From Halodesulfovibrio sp. (GTDB taxonomy: Bacteria; Desulfobacterota; Desulfovibrionia; Desulfovibrionales; Desulfovibrionaceae): DNA of 64,000 nt. The position numbers and the translations under genes are program-made. Position 1 is the first letter of the stretch, and the number at the start of each line of letters is the position of its first letter. Below, piece by piece: positions 43,550 to 55,690 of this stretch. Where the stretch lies: assembly GCF_015482765.1 (NCBI RefSeq), contig NZ_JADMLB010000059.1, forward strand, positions 1-64,000, given 5' to 3'. The notes beneath the pieces are model-generated. The model ran no database searches. It was not told where the DNA came from and saw only the letters and a list, made by a program, of their open reading frames with translations.

Positions 43550-45832
43550 ATGCTGAGTATGCATTTAGAACAGGCAATCGCTAATGCGGTTCATGAAGTT
43601 CAGGAACGCAATCATGAGTTTTTAACCCTGGAACATCTTCTTTATGGGATAGCACAGGAAGATCAGGGATATTTTATTCTTGAACAGGCCGGCGCTGATG
43701 TGCCGTCGCTGTTAAACCGTGTTGAAGTCTTTTTTTCATCTCACCTAGAGCCGTTGCCTGAAGATGTTCCGACTGAAATTATCCGTACGATCAGTGTGCA
43801 GCGGGTGTTACAGCGTGCTGCAATGCAGATGCAAGCTTCAGGTCGTGAAGTTGTTGAGATAGGTGATGTTCTTGCGGCTATTTTTGAAGAAGAAGATTCT
43901 TATGCTCTTTACTTCTTGCGTCATATGGAGGTTACCCGTCTAGACATTCTGGAAGTTGTTTCTCATGAAATGGACGGAAGCGAATGGGCAATGATGGGCG
44001 AAGAAGGCAGCAATGAATCCCGCACAGATTCTCTGACTGAATTTTGTGTTGATTTGACAGAAAAGGCTAAGCAGGGAGAGATTGATCCGTTAATCGGCAG
44101 GAAAGCTGAATTGGAACGTACTATCCAAGTATTAGCTCGTCGTCGGAAAAATAACCCGTTATTTGTTGGGGAGCCCGGAGTGGGTAAAACAGCATTAGCA
44201 GAAGGGCTTGCTGTTCGTATTATCGACGGCAATGTTCCGGAAAGCTTCTATGACGCACAGATCTATGCTCTTGATATGGGTTCACTGCTGGCGGGGACAA
44301 AGTATCGCGGTGACTTTGAATCACGTTTGAAAGGCGTTATTCAGGATCTTAAAAAGATTGAAGGTGCAATCCTTTTCATTGATGAAATCCATACGATAGT
44401 TGGTGCCGGTGCAACGACCGGTGGCTCTATGGATGCGTCAAATATTTTAAAACCGGTTCTAGCAAGTGGTGGTATTAAATGCATAGGTTCAACAACCTAT
44501 GAAGAATACAAAAACCATTTCGAGAAAGATCGAGCTCTTTCCAGACGTTTCCAAAAAATTGATGTTCCAGAGCCGACCACTGATGAGTGTATGGCTATTT
44601 TAAAAGGTTTGAAACCTTATTATGAAGAACATCACGGTGTTCGATACAGTCAGCCTGCAATTAAAGCTGCTGTGGAACTTTCTGCCCGCTATATTACGGA
44701 GCGCTTTTTACCTGATAAAGCTATTGATGTAATTGATGAGGCAGGTGCTGCGTATCGATTGCATGGAACACATAGAAAGAGCAACACTATTACTGCGAAC
44801 GATATTGAGCGTGTTGTTGCTAAAATTGCTCGCATACCGGAACAGCGTGTCTCTACCGGTGATAGGCAGAAGTTGTCTGGTCTTGTTGATGACTTGAAGG
44901 CTCAAGTTTACGGACAGGATAAAGCTGTTGAGATCGTCGGTAAGGCAATTTTACGTAGCCGTGCCGGATTAGGTCGTGATGACCGTCCGACGGGTTCTTT
45001 CTTGTTTTATGGACCGACTGGTGTTGGTAAAACAGAATTGGCTCGTCAGCTTTCAGAACAGTTAGGGGTTCAATTTTTACGATACGATATGAGTGAATAC
45101 ATGGAGAAACATGCTGTATCCCGCCTTATCGGAGCGCCTCCGGGATACGTTGGATTTGATCAGGGTGGTCAATTGACGGATGCGGTGCGCAAGCATCCTC
45201 ATGCCGTTGTTTTACTCGATGAAATTGAAAAAGCGCACCCTGACATCTTCAATATCTTATTGCAGGTAATGGATTATGCAACGCTAACGGATAATTCCGG
45301 CAGAAAAGCTGATTTCCGTAACATTATTCTGATCATGACATCGAATGCCGGTGCCCGTGAAATGGCAGCTAAGTCTATTGGATTTGGCGCTCAAGCTGAG
45401 GTTGATGTTGCTCAGCGTGGATTAAAAGCTGTCGAACGTACCTTCAGTCCTGAGTTTAGAAACAGACTTGATGCAATGGTTCCGTTCCATGGTTTAGGAG
45501 AACCTATCATGGAACGCATTGTAGATAAGTTTGTGACTGAACTTGAAGAGATGCTGAAGTCAAAACGTGTGCAGATAGAATTAACTGATGCTGCACGTAA
45601 GCGTCTGGCTGTTAAAGGATATGATAATGCTTTTGGTGCTCGTCCAATGCGTCGTGTCATCAGAACAGGTCTTGAGGATGCGATTGCACATGAGGTTCTG
45701 TTCGGTGATCTTCAGAAAGGCGGCATTGCAACCGTTGATGTGAAGGATGTAAAAGCACCGCAAAATGCTGATGACTTAGGCTTGAGTATGACATTCTTGC
45801 CATTGAGTTCTAAAAAGAAAAAAGCAGAGTAG
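43550..45832 (+). CDS. clpA: ATP-dependent Clp protease ATP-binding subunit ClpA
   Basis: ClpA is the two-ring AAA+ unfoldase of ClpAP. The 760-residue protein has the N-terminal repeat domain that binds ClpS (residues 1-145), first AAA module with Walker A GEPGVGKT and Walker B ILFIDEIHT, second module with GPTGVGKT and VVLLDEIEK, and the C-terminal D2 region with GARPMRRVI. ClpA rather than ClpC or ClpB is indicated by the lack of a long middle domain and by the adjacent clpS. Confidence 0.97.
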   Translation: MLSMHLEQAIANAVHEVQERNHEFLTLEHLLYGIAQEDQGYFILEQAGADVPSLLNRVEVFFSSHLEPLPEDVPTEIIRTISVQRVLQRAAMQMQASGREVVEIGDVLAAIFEEEDSYALYFLRHMEVTRLDILEVVSHEMDGSEWAMMGEEGSNESRTDSLTEFCVDLTEKAKQGEIDPLIGRKAELERTIQVLARRRKNNPLFVGEPGVGKTALAEGLAVRIIDGNVPESFYDAQIYALDMGSLLAGTKYRGDFESRLKGVIQDLKKIEGAILFIDEIHTIVGAGATTGGSMDASNILKPVLASGGIKCIGSTTYEEYKNHFEKDRALSRRFQKIDVPEPTTDECMAILKGLKPYYEEHHGVRYSQPAIKAAVELSARYITERFLPDKAIDVIDEAGAAYRLHGTHRKSNTITANDIERVVAKIARIPEQRVSTGDRQKLSGLVDDLKAQVYGQDKAVEIVGKAILRSRAGLGRDDRPTGSFLFYGPTGVGKTELARQLSEQLGVQFLRYDMSEYMEKHAVSRLIGAPPGYVGFDQGGQLTDAVRKHPHAVVLLDEIEKAHPDIFNILLQVMDYATLTDNSGRKADFRNIILIMTSNAGAREMAAKSIGFGAQAEVDVAQRGLKAVERTFSPEFRNRLDAMVPFHGLGEPIMERIVDKFVTELEEMLKSKRVQIELTDAARKRLAVKGYDNAFGARPMRRVIRTGLEDAIAHEVLFGDLQKGGIATVDVKDVKAPQNADDLGLSMTFLPLSSKKKKAE

Positions 45833-45840
45833 ATTCATCA

Positions 45841-45887
45841 ACAGTGCTGCTGTTTGCTCAACCGTAGACAGTAGCGCTGTTTTTTAT
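45841..45887 (+). terminator. Intrinsic terminator of clpA
   Basis: A 13-bp stem with two G-U pairs (ACAGTGCTGCTGT / ACAGTAGCGCTGT) is followed by a T-run. aat starts 40 bases later and may depend on readthrough or its own promoter. Confidence 0.8.
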
Positions 45888-45925
45888 CTACCGACCAACG
45901 TAAGGCATTTTTTATAAAAGTAGCT

Positions 45926-46630
45926 ATGACGGTATATTTACTTTCAGACGATGATGTAGCCTTTCCGGATCCAGCGTTAGCGGATCGTGAGGGACTACTT
46001 GCTGTCGGCGGCGATTTGCGTGTTGAGCGCCTTGTTAATGGTTATGCAAACGGAATTTTCCCGTGGTACGATGATGATTCGCCGATTTTATGGTGGTCTC
46101 CTGATCCTCGTTTTGTTTTATTTCCTCAAGACTTACATATTCCAAGAAGTCTGCGCAGAGTGATTAACTCTCAAAAATTTACTGTAAAAGTTGATACAGC
46201 TTTTGAAGAGGTTATTCGTAATTGCGCCAGTTCTCAACGACCAGACGAAGATGGTACGTGGATAGTAGAGGATATGGTCAAAGCGTATTGTGATCTTAAC
46301 GAGGCTGGTCTGGCGCATTCAATAGAAACATGGCGCGGGGATGTGTTAGTCGGCGGTCTTTATGGTGTTTCATTAGGTAAAGTCTTTTACGGCGAGTCAA
46401 TGTTCTTTAAGGAGTCAGATGCTTCTAAGGTTGCTTTGGTTTGGCTTGCTCGGTTATTGGTTGCGGCGGGCTTTGAGATGATTGACTGTCAGCAGGTAAC
46501 AGACAACTTAGAGCGTTTTGGAGCTGTCGCGATCTCAAGAGATGACTTTTTAACACGCCTGCATACAGCGCTTGACGCGCCTACTATTCAGGGGCAATGG
46601 ACTTTTCCCGAAGATTTTTTCCCATTATGA
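45926..46630 (+). CDS. aat: Leucyl/phenylalanyl-tRNA-protein transferase
   Basis: Aat adds Leu or Phe to proteins with N-terminal Arg or Lys, creating N-degrons read by ClpS. The 234-residue protein has FPDPALADREGLLAVGGDL, GIFPWYDDDSPILWWSPDPR, and GGLYGVSLGKVFYGESMFF with the active-site region. It follows clpS-clpA on the same strand, a common arrangement. Confidence 0.96.
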   Translation: MTVYLLSDDDVAFPDPALADREGLLAVGGDLRVERLVNGYANGIFPWYDDDSPILWWSPDPRFVLFPQDLHIPRSLRRVINSQKFTVKVDTAFEEVIRNCASSQRPDEDGTWIVEDMVKAYCDLNEAGLAHSIETWRGDVLVGGLYGVSLGKVFYGESMFFKESDASKVALVWLARLLVAAGFEMIDCQQVTDNLERFGAVAISRDDFLTRLHTALDAPTIQGQWTFPEDFFPL

Positions 46631-46633
46631 TAC

Positions 46634-46668
46634 AAAATCCCTGCTCAATTGAGCAGGGATTTTTATTA
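46634..46668. terminator. Bidirectional intrinsic terminator after aat
   Basis: The perfect palindrome AAAATCCCTGCTCAA / TTGAGCAGGGATTTT ends aat and can also serve the convergent hypothetical gene. Confidence 0.88.
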
Positions 46669-46683
46669 GTAGCATCTGTTGTT

Positions 46684-47175
46684 TTAAATAATATTCGGCT
46701 CATGCTGGTCAAGGTCGTAAAAGCCTCTAAATGCAAAAGGGAGCGGGTAGTCTGTTACTTTGTCGAACCTGATAAACCCCATGCTTTTGCCCTCTGGGAT
46801 CGTTGCTAATGGCATCGTACCTTGAGGAACCGGAAAAGTCAGAGGCATAACTTGTAGTTCCCCAAGGCGTGAATGGTATCGCTTCTCAAGGTAAGCTACA
46901 ATCGCATCTGTTTCATCTTGAGTGAAACTTTCCAGAATCATCTGTTTAGTATCATCCAAACTTCCAGTTAGATGGGGTTCCAGCTTATATTTTTCGCAGT
47001 CAGTATCAATACACATGAGCACGTTGGGGTCTTGCAGTTCGTCTTCAGGGATGTCAGAACGAAAGAGGTGTACCTGTACGTTTTTTCGGCCTTTGAAGCT
47101 GCGTATGGTTACGGAGATGGTATATATTCTGTCTGTAGGCTCGGTACCAAGGGCGGGTGCAAATTTTTTCTGCAT
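46684..47175 (-). CDS. Conserved protein of unknown function, 163 residues
   Basis: I do not recognise the family. It is a soluble protein with alternating strand-like segments (IYTISVTIRSFKGRKNVQVHLF, LGELQVMPLTFPVPQG) and an acidic middle part that ends in VAYLEKRYHS. There is no signal peptide. ATG 47175 is chosen because GGAGGGAATCT precedes it; the longer frame to 47244 has no site. It stands alone, convergent with aat and divergent from uvrB. Confidence 0.68.
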   Translation of the reverse strand: MQKKFAPALGTEPTDRIYTISVTIRSFKGRKNVQVHLFRSDIPEDELQDPNVLMCIDTDCEKYKLEPHLTGSLDDTKQMILESFTQDETDAIVAYLEKRYHSRLGELQVMPLTFPVPQGTMPLATIPEGKSMGFIRFDKVTDYPLPFAFRGFYDLDQHEPNII

Positions 47176-47354
47176 AGATTCCCTCCACGGAAAGTAAAAT
47201 TCTCTATAGTTATTAATGGTATGTGATTGTAGTGTTTGCTGCAACAGGGTGATTTATTTTTTTAGTAAGACGTTTTACCTAGTGTTACAGATAGAACTGT
47301 TTAAGAATATGTTAACGTTTCAATGCGTTATACTTTGAAATTAATGAGGACGTA

Positions 47355-49373
47355 ATGCAGGATACGCTGTTTAAATTAGAAACATCATTCACTCCGCAAG
47401 GAGATCAGCCCCAGGCTATTGAAGAATTGACGACCAACCTCGAGCAAGGGGTACAAGATCAAATTCTGCTTGGTGTTACAGGTTCGGGTAAAACTTTTTC
47501 TGTAGCTCAAACTATAGCTCGCGCTCAGCGTCCAGCCTTGATACTGGCGCCAAACAAAACTCTGGCAGCCCAGTTGTATAATGAGTTTAAAGAACTTTTT
47601 CCCCATAACGCGGTGGAATATTTTGTTAGCTATTACGACTATTACCAGCCTGAAGCGTATGTTCCTTCCTCAGATACATACATAGAAAAAGACTCTTCTA
47701 TCAACGACAATATTGACAAGCTGCGTCATGCCGCAACACACGCATTGTTAACTCGTCGGGATGTAATCATTATTGCTTCAGTATCGTGTATTTATGGCCT
47801 TGGTTCTCCAGAGTACTATGCCAAATTAGTGATCCCTGTTGAAGTAGGGCAAGCCATATCTATGGATGATATAATAACCCGTCTTGTTGAGGTTCAGTAC
47901 GAGCGGAATGACTATGATTTTCACCGTGGAACATTTCGAGTTCGCGGAGATGTATTAGAGGTTATTCCTGCTTATCATCATGAAAAAGCGTTACGTATTG
48001 AATTTTTTGGTGATGATATAGATGCGATGCACGAGATTGATCCGATTACAGGTAATATTATTGGCAGCGTTGGTAAGACCGTAATCTATCCTGCAAGTCA
48101 CTATGTTTCAGATAAAGACAACCTGAAGCGAGCTGTTTCTGATATCCGTGATGAGTTGCAAGTACGTCTTGCTGAATACAATGCGGGGAATAAGCTTGTT
48201 GAAGCACAGCGGTTAGAACAGCGGACAATGCTTGATCTCGAAATGATTGAGGAGATGGGCTACTGTACAGGCATTGAAAACTACTCCCGTCATTTGGATT
48301 GCCGTAAAGAGGGTGATCCTCCTGCTTGTTTGCTTGACTATTTCCCCAAAGACTTTCTTTTGTTCATAGATGAAAGCCACATTACTGTGTCTCAAGTTGG
48401 CGCTATGTACAAAGGTGACCGCTCTCGTAAGAGTACTCTGGTGGACTTTGGTTTTCGTCTTCCTTCCGCATTGGATAACCGCCCTCTTGAGTTTAATGAA
48501 TTCCTAGAGCGTATAGGGCAGACTGTGTATGTTTCTGCTACGCCCGGTAAGTGGGAGTTGGAACGTACTCAAGGGCTTGTCGTCGAGCAGATTATTCGCC
48601 CAACGGGTTTGGTTGACCCTGAACTTGAAGTTCGACCTACAAAAGGCCAGATGGATGATTTGCTTGGGGAGTGTAAGCAGCGCATAGAGCGTAATGAGCG
48701 AGTACTTATAACAACTCTTACAAAGCGTATGGCTGAAGACCTTACTGAGTACTTTAAAAATATGGGTGTGAGTACAAAGTATCTACACTCAGATATCGAT
48801 GCTCTTGAGCGTATGGCCATTATTCAGGCATTACGTAGAAAGGAATGTGACGTTCTTGTAGGTATTAACTTGTTGCGAGAAGGGCTTGATATTCCGGAAG
48901 TTTCTTTGGTAGCAATATTAGATGCAGATAAAGAAGGTTTTTTGCGTTCTGTAGGTTCGTTGATTCAGACGTTTGGTCGTGCAGCTCGAAATGTCAGTGG
49001 TAAAGTAATTATGTATGCTGATACCATTACAAAGAGTATGAAGGCTGCCATGGGAGAAACTGAACGAAGACGAGAGAAGCAGATTGCATTTAATGAAGAA
49101 CATGGAATTGTTCCGCAGACAATTGTTAAGCGTATAGAAACACCTTTCGATACTATTTCTACAACTGCTCAAGATACAGAAAAAGGCAAGAAAGGTAAGA
49201 AGGGGCTTGGTATAGCGCCTGAGATTGAAAATGATCCTAAAAAGCTTGCGAAAATGATTTCTAAACTTGAACGTGAAATGCGTGAAGCTGCTAAAGAACT
49301 TGAGTTTGAAAAAGCAGCTGAGCTGCGCGATCAAATTCATATTCTTAGGGAACGTCTGCTCGAAACCGGTTAA
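47355..49373 (+). CDS. uvrB: UvrABC excinuclease subunit B
   Basis: UvrB is the damage-verifying helicase of nucleotide excision repair. The 672-residue protein has Walker A GVTGSGKT, the beta-hairpin region [12 protein letters not shown], the FIDESHIT motif, helicase motifs V and VI ([22 protein letters not shown]) and a C-terminal UVR domain ([23 protein letters not shown]). GAGGACGTA precedes the ATG, and a TATACT box lies at 47329-47334. It is followed by the potassium channel gene after 13 bases. Confidence 0.98.
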   Translation: MQDTLFKLETSFTPQGDQPQAIEELTTNLEQGVQDQILLGVTGSGKTFSVAQTIARAQRPALILAPNKTLAAQLYNEFKELFPHNAVEYFVSYYDYYQPEAYVPSSDTYIEKDSSINDNIDKLRHAATHALLTRRDVIIIASVSCIYGLGSPEYYAKLVIPVEVGQAISMDDIITRLVEVQYERNDYDFHRGTFRVRGDVLEVIPAYHHEKALRIEFFGDDIDAMHEIDPITGNIIGSVGKTVIYPASHYVSDKDNLKRAVSDIRDELQVRLAEYNAGNKLVEAQRLEQRTMLDLEMIEEMGYCTGIENYSRHLDCRKEGDPPACLLDYFPKDFLLFIDESHITVSQVGAMYKGDRSRKSTLVDFGFRLPSALDNRPLEFNEFLERIGQTVYVSATPGKWELERTQGLVVEQIIRPTGLVDPELEVRPTKGQMDDLLGECKQRIERNERVLITTLTKRMAEDLTEYFKNMGVSTKYLHSDIDALERMAIIQALRRKECDVLVGINLLREGLDIPEVSLVAILDADKEGFLRSVGSLIQTFGRAARNVSGKVIMYADTITKSMKAAMGETERRREKQIAFNEEHGIVPQTIVKRIETPFDTISTTAQDTEKGKKGKKGLGIAPEIENDPKKLAKMISKLEREMREAAKELEFEKAAELRDQIHILRERLLETG

Positions 49374-49386
49374 TCTGAGGAACCGC

Positions 49387-50433
49387 ATGAAGTTACTTTC
49401 TAGGTCTTTTCTTGTTCGACTTGTTCGCCTGCGAAACCAGCTTGGAGTCTTTTGGCCGTTAATGGTCAGTCAGGTTTCCATTTTAGGCGTAGTTGCTCTT
49501 GCTGTGTATGGGTACATGGAGCTGGAAGGCTGGTCCATGTCTGATGCTATCTATATGGTTGTTATTACTCTTTCGACCGTAGGCTTTGGTGAAGTTCAGC
49601 CGTTATCAACAGAGGGACGTATCTTAACGTCTTTCTTGATCTTAGCCGGGGTTGGTAACTTTGCATTTATTCTGGGTGCCTTTTCTCAATTATTGGTTGA
49701 AGGAAAGTTTTTTCACATTATAGGGAGCCGCAGGGTGCTTAAGACAATTGGTAAATTAAAAAATCACTGTGTTGTATGCGGGTATGGTCGCATTGGTTCT
49801 GTTGTCGTGAAAGAAATTGTTGCGGAAGGGCAAGATGTTGTTGTTATCGAGAATGACCCGGAGGCAATAGCCCTTATTCAAGAAGAGGGGATATTGTATA
49901 TAGAAGGGGATGCGACATCTGATGATGTACTTCTTCAGGCGGGGACAGCAAATGCCAAGAGCCTTATCACTGCTCTTTCTGAAGATGCTGCAAATGTTTA
50001 TGTAGTTCTGAGTGCACGTGAAATGAATGCAGACCTTCATATTGTAGCAAGGGCAAGTTCGCACCAGCGCGTGAGTAAGTTAAAGCAGGCGGGAGCAGAC
50101 TCTGTTATTTTACCAAACCACATTGGCGGGCTGCGATTAGCACAATCTGTATTGCGCCCTACAGTTACCAGCTTTATGGAGTTGGCTAATAGACGCAGCA
50201 CGATGGATATTCAGATGGAAGAACTTACCATCCATGAAGGTTCATCACTTGTAGGGAAAGATTTAATTGAATCCGGTCTCCGTCCTAAATTTAACCTCAT
50301 TGTTATTGCGATCAAAAAAGATGGGGAAGATATGATATTTAATCCGGATGGCAGGACGGTGCTGGAAGCTGGAAACACAATTGTTGCTGTAGGTGCTCAA
50401 GAAAAGCTCGAAGAATTTGCGCGACTTTTATAA
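49387..50433 (+). CDS. Potassium channel with RCK/TrkA-N domain
   Basis: The 348-residue protein has two membrane helices around a pore loop with the selectivity filter STVGFGE, a cytosolic RCK (TrkA-N) domain with the dinucleotide motif CGYGRIGSVV, and a TrkA-C domain at the end (EGSSLVGKDLIESGLR...). It is organised like MthK- or Kch-type ligand-gated K+ channels. ATG 49387 is supported by GAGGA upstream; the open frame starting earlier lies inside uvrB and is rejected. Confidence 0.92.
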   Translation: MKLLSRSFLVRLVRLRNQLGVFWPLMVSQVSILGVVALAVYGYMELEGWSMSDAIYMVVITLSTVGFGEVQPLSTEGRILTSFLILAGVGNFAFILGAFSQLLVEGKFFHIIGSRRVLKTIGKLKNHCVVCGYGRIGSVVVKEIVAEGQDVVVIENDPEAIALIQEEGILYIEGDATSDDVLLQAGTANAKSLITALSEDAANVYVVLSAREMNADLHIVARASSHQRVSKLKQAGADSVILPNHIGGLRLAQSVLRPTVTSFMELANRRSTMDIQMEELTIHEGSSLVGKDLIESGLRPKFNLIVIAIKKDGEDMIFNPDGRTVLEAGNTIVAVGAQEKLEEFARLL

Positions 50434-50478
50434 CATCTTTATATGTAAGAGTATTTATTTAGAATATGCTATTTTTTG

Positions 50479-50504
50479 CCTCTGTTTATATATATAAACA
50501 GAGG
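50479..50504. repeat. 26-bp perfect palindrome downstream of the K+ channel gene
   Basis: Arms of 13 bases (CCTCTGTTTATAT / ATATAAACAGAGG) meet without a spacer. TTTTT follows 8 bases later, so it may be a weak terminator, or a protein-binding site. Confidence 0.6.
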
Positions 50505-50573
50505 TGGCTGCCTTTTTGTTAACATATTGTTATTTATGGAGGCATGCTTCTCTGTACGTTAGAGATATTTAAG

Positions 50574-50618
50574 AGTGTGGAATAGTGTGGTATATGACCA
50601 TATTCCACACTTTTTTTA
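50574..50618 (+). terminator. Strong intrinsic terminator upstream of ligA
   Basis: Arms AGTGTGGAATA / TATTCCACACT enclose a 16-base loop and are followed by seven Ts. Confidence 0.87.
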
Positions 50619-50751
50619 TAGATTCAGTAATGGTTGCTGAAAGACAATGCACTGGACAAGAGGGGGTAAGGAAAGTATCCAGCGTGTCTAAAATGTATTA
50701 GCGTATAAGCGATCAGTGCCGACTAGGCATGTAGAGTACGTAAGGGGCTAA

Positions 50752-53112
<2,361 letters not shown>

Positions 53113-53205
53113 TGTCTGCTGAGGGACTTCTGCATTCAATATATTTTGAATGAATGGGACTATTGTCTTAAAGAAGAATAACCGTCGTACATTCGGAGGA
53201 ATGAC

Positions 53206-53985
53206 ATGAGTGTATCTATAGTTGTAATGGGTGCTAATGGTCGTATGGGTGCAACAATTGCGCGTATGGCGCAAGAGAGCGATAAGTACGAGCTTGCTGC
53301 CGTTGTAGAACGTAAGGGACACGAGGGACGACTTGATTATTGGGGCTGTGAAGTTTCAAATGATCTTGATGAGGTGCTTGGAAAGGTTGGTGATGCTGTC
53401 GTTATTGATTTCACCATACCGGCTGCCAGTCTTGAAAATGCAAAGATTGCAGCAAAGCACAATACTCCGATTGTAATGGGAACTACTGGTTTTACGAACG
53501 AAGAGCGTGCTCAGCTTGAAGGATTGGCTAAAACATCTCCTATGTTTTGGGCTCCGAACACAAGCGTAGGCGTGTATGCTCTTACTCAAATTTTGCCTGA
53601 ATTGATCAAGATTCTTGGAGAAGATTACGACCTCGAGATGGTTGAACTTCACCATAACAAAAAGAAAGACTCTCCAAGCGGTACAGCAATGCGTCTTGCT
53701 GAGTGCCTTGCAGAAGCTAAAAAGTGGGATCTTGATAAGGTCGCTAATTATCACCGTGAAGGAATGATTGGCGAGCGTCCTAAAGAAGAGATAGGTATTC
53801 AGACTATTCGCGGCGGTGACGTTGTGGGAGTTCATACAGTGTATGCAATGGGACCGGGAGAACGCATCGAAGTTACTCATCATGCACACTCTCGAGAAAC
53901 CTTTGCGGCTGGTGCTCTTCGTGCAGCATTGTGGCTGGCGGGACGTGAGGCAGGAAAACTTTATTCTATGTCGGATATTATCTAA
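53206..53985 (+). CDS. dapB: 4-hydroxy-tetrahydrodipicolinate reductase
   Basis: DapB catalyses the second step toward diaminopimelate and lysine with NAD(P)H. The 259-residue protein has MGANGRMGATI, GTTGF, and the C-terminal ELHHNKKKDSPSGTAM, which includes the catalytic His and Lys. AGGAATG lies before the ATG. It overlaps nadE by one base (TAATG), so translation is coupled. Confidence 0.97.
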   Translation: MSVSIVVMGANGRMGATIARMAQESDKYELAAVVERKGHEGRLDYWGCEVSNDLDEVLGKVGDAVVIDFTIPAASLENAKIAAKHNTPIVMGTTGFTNEERAQLEGLAKTSPMFWAPNTSVGVYALTQILPELIKILGEDYDLEMVELHHNKKKDSPSGTAMRLAECLAEAKKWDLDKVANYHREGMIGERPKEEIGIQTIRGGDVVGVHTVYAMGPGERIEVTHHAHSRETFAAGALRAALWLAGREAGKLYSMSDII

Positions 53986-55637
53986 TGAAAGTAGCGCTTC
54001 TTCAGCTGAACCCTGTTGTGGGTGATGTTTCTGGCAATATATCTAGAATTGCCGAAGCAGTAAAAAAAGCTGCGAAAGATGGAGCACAGTTTTGTGTGAC
54101 TCCCGAATTGTCTGTGTGTGGATATCCTCCACGTGATTTATTATTGCGTCAGGATTTTATTGATGGGTGTCAGGATTCTCTTAACACTCTTGCGGTGGAG
54201 TTGAAGGATATGCCTCCAACGTTGGTCGGTGTACCTATTCATAACCCTGATAGTGTCGGTAAGCCTGTTTTTAACGCGGCAGCACTGATTGCTGACGGGA
54301 AGTATTCTATTGTTGCCCATAAAACTCTTCTTCCAACATACGATGTTTTTGATGAAAACAGATATTTTGAACAAGGAAAACTGCGTGGGCTGGTGACCGT
54401 AAATGGTCTGAAGGTCGGCATTACTATTTGTGAAGATATTTGGAACGATAAATCGTACTGGAAGAACCGCAGACAGTATACGCAAGACCCTCTTGGTGCT
54501 CTTGTTGAAGAAGGCGCAGAAATGATAATTAACCTTTCTGCTTCTCCATTCACATTAGGAAAACAGTTTGTTCGTGAACAGATGTTATCATCAATGGTTC
54601 AGCATTATGAACTTCCTTTTGTGTACGTTAACCAGGTTGGCGGCAATGATGACCTTATTTTTGCAGGAAAAAGTCTTGCCTATGCAGCAGATGGAACGCT
54701 TGTAGGAAAAGGTAAATCTTTTGAAGAAGATATAGTTGTTGTTGATCTGGAAACAAAGTCCGGTCGTGTGGAATTGGAAAATGCCAGCGACGAAGCACAG
54801 GCATGGCATGCTTTAGTTCTTGGGACTAGAGACTATGTGCGTAAGTGTGGTTTTAAAAAGGTTGTACTGGGACTTTCCGGTGGAGTAGACTCTGCTTTAA
54901 CTGCGGCAGTTGCGGCGGAAGCTCTCGGTGCAGAAAATGTCATCGGCGTGCTTATGCCGTCTCCGTATTCAAGTCAGGGAAGTATCGATGACTCTTTGGA
55001 TCTAGCCAACCGGTTAGGCATTCAGACTGAAACCATTGAAATTGAACCAATGCTTAAAGCGTTTCTTGGTTCTCTTACCCCTGTTTTTGATGGTGCAGAT
55101 ACTGATGTGACCGAAGAGAACCTTCAAGCTCGCATTCGTGGCAACCTGCTTATGGCTATATCTAATAAATTTGGTGCGTTGTTGTTAACAACTGGTAATA
55201 AATCAGAATTAGCAGTTGGTTACTGCACCATCTATGGAGATATGGCTGGAGGGCTTGCTGTTATTGCTGATGTTCCAAAGACGCTTGTTTGGAAAGTTTG
55301 TCGGTGGGCAAATGAGAACTGCGGGAATAAAATTCCTGTAGAGATTATTGAAAAAGCACCGTCAGCTGAGCTTCGTCCTGATCAGAAAGATTCAGATTCT
55401 CTTCCTGAATATGAAGAGCTTGATACTATTCTCCGTAAGTACATTGACGAGCGCTTAAGCAAAGAAGCTATCATTTCTCAAGGGCATGCGCGTGAAGATG
55501 TTGAGCGTGTTGTGTGGCTTGTTAAAATTTCTGAGTTTAAACGCAGACAGGCTGCTCCGGGGCTACGTATTACAGACAGAGCTTTCGGAACAGGCTGGAG
55601 AATGCCAGTTGCCAGCAGGGTGAATTTACCGCAATAA
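53985..55637 (+). CDS. nadE: Glutamine-dependent NAD+ synthetase
   Basis: NadE amidates nicotinate adenine dinucleotide. The 550-residue protein is the two-domain form: an N-terminal nitrilase-type glutaminase with TPELSVCGYPPRDLL (Glu), AHKTLLPTY (Lys) and GITICEDIW (Cys), and a C-terminal synthetase with the PP-loop LGLSGGVDSALTAAV and the TTGNKSELAVGYCTIYGD segment. It is translationally coupled to dapB. Confidence 0.97.
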   Translation: MKVALLQLNPVVGDVSGNISRIAEAVKKAAKDGAQFCVTPELSVCGYPPRDLLLRQDFIDGCQDSLNTLAVELKDMPPTLVGVPIHNPDSVGKPVFNAAALIADGKYSIVAHKTLLPTYDVFDENRYFEQGKLRGLVTVNGLKVGITICEDIWNDKSYWKNRRQYTQDPLGALVEEGAEMIINLSASPFTLGKQFVREQMLSSMVQHYELPFVYVNQVGGNDDLIFAGKSLAYAADGTLVGKGKSFEEDIVVVDLETKSGRVELENASDEAQAWHALVLGTRDYVRKCGFKKVVLGLSGGVDSALTAAVAAEALGAENVIGVLMPSPYSSQGSIDDSLDLANRLGIQTETIEIEPMLKAFLGSLTPVFDGADTDVTEENLQARIRGNLLMAISNKFGALLLTTGNKSELAVGYCTIYGDMAGGLAVIADVPKTLVWKVCRWANENCGNKIPVEIIEKAPSAELRPDQKDSDSLPEYEELDTILRKYIDERLSKEAIISQGHAREDVERVVWLVKISEFKRRQAAPGLRITDRAFGTGWRMPVASRVNLPQ

Positions 55638-55649
55638 TTGATTGAAACA

Positions 55650-55688
55650 GTAAAAAGCGTGGGCCAAACGGCTCACGCTTTTTATTTT
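55650..55688. terminator. Bidirectional intrinsic terminator between nadE and the molybdopterin oxidoreductase gene
   Basis: The stem AAAAGCGTGGGCC / GGCTCACGCTTTT with an AAAC loop is flanked by A- and T-rich runs. Confidence 0.87.
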
Positions 55689-55690
55689 TA

